This document shows positions 23,851-34,046 of a stretch of 64,000 nucleotides of DNA, piece by piece. The position numbers were made by a program, and so were the translations under genes. This stretch comes from Spirodela intermedia (taxonomy: Eukaryota; Streptophyta; Magnoliopsida; Alismatales; Araceae). The notes beneath the pieces were generated by a model. That model was not told the DNA's origin. It saw nothing but the letters and a program-made list of their open reading frames with translations, and searched no databases. The stretch lies in the NCBI GenBank assembly GCA_902729315.2, contig LR746278.1:3853501-3917500 (forward strand), read 5' to 3'. Position 1 is the first letter of the stretch. Each line of letters opens with the position of its first letter.

Positions 23851-23859
23851 GGAGGTGGG
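23836..23859 (+). other. G-quadruplex-type motif
   Basis: Four GGG runs separated by AGGT (a three-fold GGGAGGT repeat) fit the G3N4 quadruplex pattern exactly. The run sits at the edge of the partial B-like copy. Confidence 0.75.
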
Positions 23860-24387
23860 ACCAGAGACGTTATGCTTGCCACGTTAGCTCTTCTCTGCTC
23901 TTTTCCATATGTTCAGAATCCGACGAATATAGCTAATTATACATGAAATAGGCCAATCGATGCAAAAGATAGTGATATTCTGCAAATTTCTGGATAGGAA
24001 TATGTCGGTTTTATCCTTATGTGATAATTTATATTATTATTTTATGAAGAAATATCAAAACCAGGTGGTACAGAGCTATCCAAAGAAAAACCCAATTTAA
24101 TATTTATCTGCAAGACGAATTTTGCTTCTTCTCAATCATCAATAATAATCATCTTTGCCATCATTTAATAATCCGTGGTTGTTACCGCTGGGTGAAGTTA
24201 CTGCTGTCATCAATGGCAAAAGTTCGCCCTGGTTCACACGGTTTGTTTTTGGGTTTGATGCGATTTCGGCGAGCTTGCACGGAACCTCGCTGATGAGGAA
24301 TTGAATTGATTTTTACTTTTTTCATTTGATTAAATATATAATATATATTTATTTTATTTGTAAATACCTTAATTATATCTCTACATT

Positions 24388-24437
24388 AAATAAATATATT
24401 AAGCATACTATGATAAGTATGCTTAATATATTTATTT
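24388..24437. repeat. Perfect 21-bp inverted repeat, 8-nt loop
   Basis: Arms at 24388-24408 and 24417-24437 are perfect reverse complements (AAATAAATATATTAAGCATA plus C), and the loop is TATGATAA. The pairing does not continue outside the arms. It lies in a TA-rich stretch and may be a relic of a small inverted-repeat transposon or a fold-back sequence. Confidence 0.9.
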
Positions 24438-25133
24438 CTCCGTTTCTGTATATCGTCGCCGTCTCCCTCCGGCGCTGGCACTGCCTCGAGCCCAGCCTTG
24501 AGTCGCGGTCGCAACGCCCGATTTAGGCTTTCGACAGCGAGCCCCTCAAGGTGACCAGTTATTGGGCCCCACCCACCTGACCTGACCCAGCCCACCTGTT
24601 CCGCCCAGCCCAACTCAGCGGGTTGTCCCACATCAATTCATTTCATATAAATCATTAAAGTTCAGAAAATTAAATACATATTCATCACATTACTCTCAAA
24701 TGAGTAATAATGTTTTTAACTTAAATAATTCATACCTTATGTTAATTCATGCAGCAAATACTTTGATTTAAATTCAATTATTACGTAAAAATAAAATATT
24801 ATGATAGGAATAATTTGAAAAATAGTAATTCATCCTTTCCATTGAATTTCAGTTAAATATTTTGAAAATTGGTAATTGCTATGAGAGCCAAATTGTTTCA
24901 AATGAACTAATCATTGAGGACTAGATCCTATATAGCTAACAATTTATGAATTAGTTTACACAACAACATTTGTCTCATAACCACTTCTATTCAAGTGCTT
25001 TTATTGGAGAACTCATATAAGACCTGATGATAAGCCGTTGACATCAATGTTATCAAAAAATTAAAAATACCTATTATGTCAAGAACTTATCTAGCCTAGA
25101 TGTAATACTCTCAAGTCTCCACAAAAATCAAGA
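24438..25133. other. No supported gene
   Basis: A short GC-rich piece (24440-24620) followed by AT-rich DNA. The 3' part may belong to the copia relic that follows. Confidence 0.4.
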
Positions 25134-25379
25134 ACTCTATGTTTTTAGAGTTCCGTTCTACATTAATACTTGTTAAGGAATACCATTAATATTTTTATTT
25201 CTCACAAATCAAGGCTTGAACATATTTCATCAATCAACATAGAAAGACCTGCTAAATGTCAAACCAAGAAAACTCTATCTAGATTAAACATAAAATTATA
25301 TTCTCCATGTTTACTAGGCCACCATCTTGAGTCAAGATTTTGTAGTTAAATGACTCTAATTTAAGTATCACCTAATGTG

Positions 25380-26046
25380 TGGAAGTGCAAAATTCTAGAA
25401 ATCAATAGTTTCCTTAGTAGCCACTTACCATATGACTTCCCATAGACACTTTTTTTACATCATATGAACCATGTCATAGGGGTAGAGAAGTCTTCACAGC
25501 AGATGGTAACTTCATTCCAATAGAATAGGGTATAATTTACCAAATCTTATGAGTTCCCCTCATACTGGCTAACTTGATTTCGCTTAGTTAACTTAGATTC
25601 TCTTTGGACTGTGACTTGTTAATAACACTAAACAGATGTATTTGTATACAAGGACATAGAATGAAGGACTAAACTTGCTGAAGAACATTAAGGCCTTTAT
25701 TATATAGAGGAACTTGATGGCACTAAGGGTAAGCACCAATGGGTAGTAAAGGTAGTGGAAACTACATTAATAATGGAGTCATTGAGCGAACAAGCAACGT
25801 AAGGAAAACTCATTATGCTTCATTGATGCCTAGGACATCCATTGATTATGACACTTAAAAATTTGTTTCCAAACTTGTGTATTGATCTTAAGGATGACTT
25901 GTTTGTATGCGACGCTTGTCAATTAGTCAAGCATAAATGCTCTAGTTATTTTTCTTAAAAATCAAGATGTTCTAAACTTTTTGATTTAATTTACAGTGAT
26001 GTGTGGGAACCATCTTAAGTAAGAACTACCTCTAGATGTTGATGGT
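25380..26046 (+). pseudogene. Ty1/copia relic: protease end, GAG-pre-integrase, start of integrase
   Basis: Broken frames preserve copia landmarks in order: ATYHMTS of the protease region near 25420, CHRGREVFTADGN near 25470, HHRLGHPS-like sequence near 25815-25850, LKNLFPNLCIDLKDDLFVCDACQ (about 25856-25920), then KLFDLIYSDVWEPS (about 25975-26020), which starts the integrase core. Several stops interrupt it. The reading ends abruptly where an LTR fragment begins at 26047, so the element was cut by insertion. Upstream gag was not recognised. Confidence 0.8.
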
Positions 26047-27212
26047 TGATTAGTCTTCATTATCATGAGTTAATAATTAGTAAATAATATAGTTTTAGCC
26101 TTGACTCATGATAAATAGATTTATATTTATGTTAAAGTGTGAAAAGTGCTTTTTAATTGATTAATATGAAATTTTGGCTAATTATGTAATTTTCTATAAA
26201 TTTATATGTTTTTTATAGTCTTATTTTTGAGATAAATAAAGAAAAATAAATTAAAATAAAAATATAGCAAAATAGGGGGTACCCACCGACCAATCGGGGA
26301 GGAGCCGCGAGTAGGGGTTTGAGAATCTAGGACCAATGAAGGCAAGTGTGTGCCACTCTCCTTCCACGTCACTAGTAGCCAACCGATTGTGGGCAAGGAG
26401 TGGTCATACACGTGGGAGAAGAAACTTACTTGCAAATGTAATATTACTACATATTCGTCTGAAACTTCAGTGCACAAGTGATGTGGGACTAAACCCTTGT
26501 CACACTTTTCCCTGAAAAGGTTCGATGATTTTAATATCTACAATATCCCTTATTTATAATAGAGATATACTATAATGATGTCATTTGATAAGGGCATTAG
26601 AGTACTTATTTCAATCTCTCTCATGTAGGCGGACAATCGATGTGGATCTGAATCTTCCTAGAGTCAAAACTCATATTTTTTATCTAATTATTGCGACTTT
26701 CCTATGGATCACTGGTGAAATATTAAGCTGCCAGAATCGCTAAATCATCAACAAAAATCTCGTCGACGCGATTCACAGAGTATTGTTACTAAAATTACTG
26801 AACGATTCGTGATAAAAGGATCACAAATCTATCAAGTAAAAGATCTCTAATTGATCAATGAACAAGCTGTTGTCAAGAAGAAGACAATCCACTAGGAGAT
26901 GAGTTGTTACCTCCTAAGAGTGTACTAGATGCAATGAAGAGCCTCCTCTTGCTGCGTGGACTTGAGGATGAAGCTCCCTAACATGCGCCCCACCTCCATC
27001 TAGCTCCTCTCCATCAGGTGACAACCGTTAGAGAGCCACAAAGTCGTCATTTTTCCGTTCCGTCAGGTGACAATTGCTGGAGATGATTTGACAACCCATT
27101 TCATTGATCTCTAGACTTTGCAAAGAGATCTAGAGACTGCTCACGTCGTCCTTGTCCAAAGAAAGATTTCGAGGCCGTGGACACTACACAATGATCTTTT
27201 CGAATGCTCAAG
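26047..27212 (+). repeat. Old LTR fragment of the gag-only family
   Basis: It starts with TGATTAGTCTTC, one base different from the family terminus, and follows the family LTR through the terminal hairpin, the GGTTCGA motif and the GC-rich middle as far as the segment near 27212. The LTR 3' third and primer site are missing. It is much more diverged than the LTRs of elements I and II. Confidence 0.8.
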
Positions 27213-27233
27213 ATCAAAAGTTGGTGGGCACCC

Positions 27234-28796
27234 TGATAAGTCTTCATTATCATGAGTTAATAATTAATAAATAATATAGTTTTAACCTTAACTCATGATA
27301 AATAGACTTATATTTGTGTTAAAGAATGATTTTTTGTTTTCAATTGATTAACGTGAATTTTTGGGTAATTATGTGATTTTATACAATTTTTACAGTCTTA
27401 CTTTTGAGATAAATCAAGAACAAGAAATAAAAATAAAAATATTGCAAAAATGGGGGGACCCGCCGGCCAGCCGTGCCCGCAAGCAGGTCGGAAGCGTAGT
27501 CGGGGAGTAGTCGCGAGCAGGGGCTCGAGCGGCTTGGCTTGGGGACCGACTGGCACGCGTACGCCATTCTCCTTCCACGTCACCGGTGGCCAGCCGGCTG
27601 TGGGGCAAGGAGTGGTCATACACGCGAGAGAAGGGACTAACCCCCGTCACACCTTCCTCAAAAGAGGCGGGCGACTAGCGCGGGTTCGAATCCTTCTAGA
27701 GTCAAAATTCATATATTTTTATTTGATTATCGTGACTTTCCTGCAGATCGCTGGGGAAGGATTAAGCAATGAGAATCGCTGGATCATCGGCGAAAATCTC
27801 ATCAACACGATTCGCAAAGCATTGCTACTAAAATTGCTGAACGATTCACGATAAAAGGATCGCGAATCTATCGAGTAAATCATCTCCGATTGATCGACGA
27901 ACAAGCCGTCGTCGGGAAGAGGACAATCCGCCCGGAGACCAGTCGCCACCTCCTGAGAGCGTACCAGATGCGATGAAGAGCCTCCTCTTGCTGCGCGGAC
28001 CTGAGGATGAAGCTCCTTAACACGCGCCCCACCTCCATCCAGCGCCTCTCCGTCAGGTGACAGCCGCCGGAGAGTCGCAAAGTCGCCGTTTTTCCGCTCC
28101 GCTAGGTGACAGCCGTCGGAGACGATTCGACGACTCACTTCATTGATCTCTAGACTTCGCAAGAAGATCTAGAGATTGCCCACGTCGTCTTTGTCCAAGG
28201 AGAGCCTTCGAGGCCGTAGACACTACACGACGATCCTCCCAAACGCTCAAGATTCCAGTGCATCGCCGACGCATCGCCATCGCGATGCCGGAACTCTATT
28301 TTCCTACTTTCAATTTAATTTACGCTTCATTTAGTGATACTTTGTGTGATTTTAATTTACCAAACTATATTTCGTTCAATTATGATTCTTCTGGCTTTTA
28401 CAGATCTTAATTTGATTAATTAAGTCATCTGTAATCGCTTACGTAAGAATCACCAGGCGGAACTCTGTTTTCGCTGTTCGCTGGGAGCTGACATCATCCT
28501 GACGTCTGCACCCTTATTTCCTTTTTTTCGTGAATTTTAAATATATTTTCTTTTTATTTCCTAGTATAAAATTCATAAGAAAATCGTATTCATTGAGAAA
28601 AATTCTGAATAATTACCAGATATTATATTACATCTCTGTGATCGACCTGGAAAATTACCACTATTTTTGGAATTTTTATTGAATTATAATTGATATATTT
28701 ATTTAGAAATACTTCTAAATATCCAAAAATTCGTATTTTCTAGTTTTATAAATTTTATATTTGCGTGATTTATTATACAACGACTGAGTCACGTCA
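27234..28796 (+). repeat. 5' LTR of element I
   Basis: Begins TGATAAGTC and ends GTCACGTCA. The terminal hairpin is at 27236-27311. It has one copy of the 145-bp GC-rich module that is doubled in element II. Confidence 0.93.
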
Positions 28797-28801
28797 AATT
28801 T

Positions 28802-28819
28802 TGGCGCCGTTGCTGGGGA
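28802..28819 (+). other. Primer binding site of element I
   Basis: TGGCGCCGTTGCTGGGGA lies 5 bp after the LTR. It matches the complement of the 3' end of plant tRNA-Asp except for one base. Confidence 0.85.
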
Positions 28820-29008
28820 TGTATTGCATAATATTTAGTATTTTTCTGTTTTTCTCTTAGAGTACACAAAAAAAAACTTTACTCTTGTTTTATTTTCTTT
28901 TTGCTGATTTTTATTAGAAAAAGGGAACGAAAGAAGCACTGCAAGGACTAGAGCATCCTGAAGGAGGGTAGTAGTTACTAACTTTTTCCCTCGAATTTAT
29001 TGATTTTT

Positions 29009-31502
29009 ATGCATGGTAGAAGATCCTTGCATCCAAGGCTAGAAAATCCTTTCATTATTTCATTCAAAAATAAAAATCCGAAAGAAAAATTAATTTTGAT
29101 GGATCTTGAAGGAAGTACAGGTCAAGCTGAGAACAATCCTATGGCCATGAAAAATCATTATATCCCTGATTCATTTCAAAGAGCATCTAATATTAGAGTC
29201 CCATTAGCACCCACTATTAAATTCAAAATAAATCTAAGAATTTTTCAAATGCTCCCTAATTTTCATGGATTGCCTTTAGAGGAACCTCATCAGCACTTAG
29301 AAAAATTTCATATGGTCTGTGATTTAGTTAATCTCCCTCAAGTTATACCGTAAATTATTAAGATGAAATTATTCCCTCATACACTTAGGGACAAAGCTAG
29401 TCATTGGCTATCCACATTAGATAGAGAATTAACTAGCTGGAAAGATATAGAACAGGCCTTTCTTTGAAAATTTTATCCCTTAGGAAAAACTCAAAATATG
29501 AGAAAACATATATGGAGTTTTTCTCAAAGACCAGGAGAAACTTTGCATGAGACATGGGAAGTTTCAAAGATTTACTTAGAAAGTGTCCTCATCATGCTGT
29601 ACCCAAGTGGCAGCTCAATAGAATTTTTTATGATGGATTATTAGAACAACATAGAAATATGGTTGATTTTATATGTGGAGTAGCTTTTATGGAGAAAACT
29701 CCTGATGAGATTTACAATCTTTATGAGAATTTAAGTGAAAATTCTAGAGATCAAGCCTCTTTTGAATTATATGACAGGGATAAGAAGAGAGGAATTTATG
29801 AATTGCATCATGAGGATGATTCTAAACTTAGAAATGAGGTTAATCAAATTAATCAAAGATTAAAAAAATTGATTTACTTATTGATAATATTAGAAAGCCA
29901 TTTAACCCTCAACTTAATTCGAATAGTACATGTCCTATGTATGGTGAAAATGATTATTCTGAATTTCAATGTTATAATTTAGATCAATCATTTCACCCTA
30001 TGCGAGAACAAGTGCAAGTAGCTCACGGTTTTAATAGAAATAGGGAACATTTTTCAAATTCTTATAATCCTAATTGGAGGAATAATTTTTCATGGAGAGA
30101 CTCAAATAATATTCAAAATCCAGAAGCACTTAGACCCAATTCAAACTCTGAATTTCATCTAAAACAAAAAAATAGATTTCAGAAAAATCAGCCCTCTCAA
30201 ACCCAACCTGATGCTATGGAAATGATGCAGCAAATGAGCCAAATGATGCAACAAACTATGAATCAAATGATGCTTCATCAGAAACAAATTATAGAGGCTC
30301 TTGAGAATAAGAGAGAAGAGGGACAGCTACCTAGTCAGCCCATAGAAAATTCAGAAAACTGTCCAACAGTAAGATTTCAGCAAGAAGAGTCTAGCTGGAT
30401 AAATTTAGAAAAAAACCCACGAAATGAAAATGTTAGGACAGTGAATATATTGAGTGAGAATATTTTACCTGATCCTTATTTCCAATTATTAGAAGAAATT
30501 GATGATCCATTAGAAGTAAATGAGAATATTAAGGCCAAAAATGTAGTAGCAGAAAATTTGAATAAAATCATTTATTGCTCACAATTGATGAATGAATATA
30601 GTGAGGATGATGAGGAGAAAGAACCCTTAGATGAAGAAACAGCAACTGATCATAGAAAAATCATCCAAATTTTAGTAGAAGGGAGTAAGGACAGAAATGA
30701 AGAAAAATATATTTCAGGTGAGGAAAAATCAATTGATTTGGGAGATGTAGGAGACGAAATTAATGAATCTAATCATAATTTTGCAGCCATGGATGTTGAT
30801 TGTGAGGATGATGATGTATATCATATACCAAAATTAAAAGATAGCTCTTGGGAAGATGAAGAATTTGATGAGTTGAGAAACGAAAAGCTAGAAAAAGAAT
30901 TGATTCAACTAATGGGAACAAGCGAAAATAATAGATGTGAATATAGAAATAATTTTGGAGGAGAAAATTTGAATTTTACTGAATTCATTAGATCTGAGAT
31001 TAAAGAAGACAATCCTTCCATCCTTCAAAACCCACAGCCCATTAGAATTATTTCTAAGCTTGAAATATTTCACTCCTCACAAATCGAACAAATATGTATG
31101 GAAGATAAAATGGAGCAGGGGAAGATTATGCAGATAAAAGAAGACATTAAGAAATGGGTGAGTGGAAGAATTAGAGATACCAATTTAGATGAAAAAATTT
31201 TAGATTGGGCAAGAGCTAATCTGAAAATTATACGGCCTGATCACATTTTATGGTTTATTAATAGAAAGTATTTATTAATGAATGAGAGCCTAACAAAACA
31301 AGATAGAAATAAGGAAAGATTCTTTTCAAAATGGAAATATTATTTTTGGGAAAATTTTGTTAATTTCCATTTTGTTTTGGCTGAAAGTATGTCAAGGTAT
31401 ATATATGAAGTATATGAATTTATGCTAAATCTGAAAAAGAATATCATGAAACTTACCTTGGGATACAAATATATTTTGATGGCCATAGATCATATTATAT
31501 GA
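29009..31502 (+). pseudogene. Gag-like ORF of element I, broken
   Basis: It is collinear with the intact ORF of element II. There is a stop at 29351-29353, a TGA at 29465-29467, a 1-bp deletion near 29560 and another near 29868. The last part, about 29937-31502, remains open. It has one fewer 8-codon repeat in the Met/Gln tract than element II. Fewer lesions than in element III fit an intermediate age. Confidence 0.9.
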
Positions 31503-31542
31503 TATAAGAGCTGTCCAGCCGGAGACATTAAATTCAGCGCTG

Positions 31543-31560
31543 CATGGGAGGCAACCCATG
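31543..31560 (+). other. Conserved hairpin after gag, element I
   Basis: CATGGG and CCCATG pair around the loop AGGCAA, about 40 bp after the gag stop. The same hairpin is in element II and, with a changed stem, in element III. Confidence 0.6.
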
Positions 31561-32059
31561 GTTTTTATTTCATCCTGTTTGATTTTTTTTAAGCTTTGTT
31601 TTTCTTAGAATTTCGCAGTACTTGTTTCTATATTTGTTTTTCTTTCGAAAAAGTGCAGCAAGAGTGTAAGATGAAGTGAAAAATTAAAAACAAGGTTGAG
31701 GTGATGTCTTTTAGAGCTTCATCATTTATGAAAATATTTTTAATGCTTAACTTTGTAGATATGCATGCTTCACTTGAAAATTATATTTTCTGCATATTCT
31801 ATTTCGAGTTTTCTATGTCATTGAAGACAATGTCATTTTTAAGTTGGGGGGTGAAGTATTCATTATTAATTTATGTTGTAGGACGATTAAGAACATGTGT
31901 TTGCATTTTATTCAACTTAGAACAGCAACTAAAAATATAAAAATAAAATAAAATTCGGAAAAATTACAACATCTATTTTCTGGTTTTCTGTCAAAAACAG
32001 CAAACTGTCAAAAACAGCAGACAAAAAACAGCCCGAAATTTGAAATTCTAGAAGACCCT

Positions 32060-33831
32060 TGATAAGTCTTCATTATCATGAGTTAATAATTAGTAAATAA
32101 TATAGTTTTAGCCTTAACTCATGATAAATAGACTTATATTTGTGTTAAAGCATTAAAAGTGGTTTTCAGTTGATTAACGTGAATTTTTGGGTAATTATGT
32201 GATTTTATACGATTTTTACAGTCTTAGTTTTGAGATAAATGAAGAACAAGAAATAAAAATAAAAATATTGCAAAATGGGGGGATTCGCCGGCCAGCCGGG
32301 CCCGCAAGCGGGTCGGAAGCGCAGTCGGGGAGTAGCCGCGAGCAGGGGCTCGAACGGCTTGCTTGGATCGATAGGGGCACGTGTGCGCCACTCCCCTTCC
32401 ACGTCACCGATGGTCAGCCGGCTGTGGGGCAAGGAGTGGTCGTACACGCGAGAGGATTTTGCCTATAAAGCTAACTTTACTATATATTCGCCCAAATAAT
32501 CCGCGAACAACCGATGTGGGACTAAACCCGCGTCACACCTTGTTCAGGGGCGGGCGACCGCCGCGGGTTCGAATCCTCCCAGAGTCAAAATTCATATATT
32601 TTTAACTGATTATCGCGACTTTCCTGCAGATCGCCGGTGAAGGATTAAGCAACCGGAATCGCTGGATCATCGGCGAAAATCTCGTCAACGCGATTCGCGG
32701 AGCATTGCTACTAAAATTTCTAAACGATTCGCGATAAAAGGATCGCAATCCATCGAGAAAATCATCTCCGATTGATCGACGAACAAGCCGTCGTCGGGAA
32801 GAGGACGATCCGCCGGGAGACCAGTCGCCACCTCCTGAGAGCGTACCAGATGCGATGAAGAGCCTCCTCTTGCTGCGCGGACCTGAGGATGAAGCTCCCT
32901 AACACGCGCCTCACCTTCATCCAGCCCCTCTCCGTCGGGTGACAGCCGCCGGAGAGCCGCAAAGTCGCCATTTTTCCGCTCCGCCGGGTGACAGCCGCCG
33001 GAGACGATTCGACGACCCACTTCATTGGTCTCTAGACTTCGCGAGAAGATCTAGAGATTGCCCACGTCGTCTTTGTCCAAGGAGAGCCTTCGAGGCCGTG
33101 GACACTGCACGACGACCCTCCCGAACGCTCAGGGATTCCGGTGCATCGCCGACGCGTCGCCGTCGCGACGCCAGAACTCTGTTTTCCTGCTTTATCTAGA
33201 GATTGCCCACGTCGTCTTTGTCCAAGGAGAGCCTTCGAGGCCGTGGACACTGCACGACGATCCTCCCGAACGCTCAGGATTCCGGTGCATCGCCGACGCA
33301 TCGCCGTCGCAACGCCGGAACTCTGTTTTCCTGCTTTCAATTTAATTTACGCTTCATTTAGTGATACTTTGTTGATTTTTATTTACCAAACTATACTTCG
33401 TTCAATTACGATTCTTCCGGCTTTTACAGATCTTAATTTGATTAATTGAGTCGTCTGTAATCGCCTACGTAAGAATCGCCGGGCGGAACTCTGTTTCCGC
33501 CTGATTCGCGTTCGCCGGGTGCTGACGTCATCCTGACGTCCGCACCCTTATTTCTTTTTTTTTCGTGAATTTTAAATATATTTCCTTTTTATTTCCTAGT
33601 ATAAAATTCGTAAGAAAATCGTACTCATTGAGAAAAATTCTGAATAATTACCAGATATTATATTACATCCCTGTGATCGACCTGGAAAATTACCGCTATT
33701 TTTGGAATTTTTATTGAATTATAATTGATATATTTATTTAGAAATACTTCTAAATATCCGAAAATTCGTATTTTCTAGTTTTATAAATTTTATATTTGCG
33801 TGATTTAACATACAACGACTGAGTCACGTCA
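32060..33831 (+). repeat. 5' LTR of element II
   Basis: 1772 bp, TGATAAG to ACGTCA. Contains the terminal hairpin (32062-32137), a TATA-like run CTATATATT at 32480-32488 that may be the promoter, a GGTTCGAATCC box near 32566, a 20-bp direct repeat (32936-32955 and 32985-33004), and a 145-bp tandem duplication (33050-33194, 33195-33337). Confidence 0.93.
32480..32488 (+). promoter_or_regulatory. Candidate LTR promoter TATA box
   Basis: CTATATATT lies about 420 bp into the LTR and is preserved in the 3' LTR near 38600. Another TATA-like run (CTATAAAG) is 18 bp upstream. The transcription start is not known. Confidence 0.4.
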
Positions 33832-33836
33832 AATTT

Positions 33837-33854
33837 TGGCGCCGTTGCCGGGGA
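33837..33854 (+). other. Primer binding site of element II
   Basis: TGGCGCCGTTGCCGGGGA, 5 bp after the LTR, is the exact complement expected for the 3' end of plant tRNA-Asp including CCA. Confidence 0.9.
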
Positions 33855-34046
33855 TGTATTGCATAATATTTAGTATTTTTCTGTTTTTCTCTTAGAGTAC
33901 ACAAAAAAAAAAACTTTACTCTTGTTTTATTTTCTTTTTGCTGATTTTTATTAGAAAAAGGGAACGAAAAGAAGCACGGCAAGGACTGGAGCATCCTGAA
34001 GGAGGGTAACAGTTACTAACTTTTTCCCTCGAATTTATTGATTTTT

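Larger units (their letters stand above)
25134..27264. repeat. Inverted duplication copy C
   Basis: The reverse complement of this block is at 57761-59890 and nearly identical. It contains a copia relic, an old LTR fragment and the first 31 bp of the LTR of element I. The left edge is in the text AACTCTATG near 25134. Outside it the two copies share nothing. Confidence 0.92.

Noticed and set aside
32550-32590. Possible tRNA gene suggested by GGTTCGAATCC in the LTRs
   Set aside because: No A box at tRNA spacing and no cloverleaf could be drawn; kept only as a B-box observation.
34038-34046. Upstream TTG start giving an 842-residue gag
   Set aside because: Plant translation would use the first ATG at 34047; the TTG is not a plausible start.
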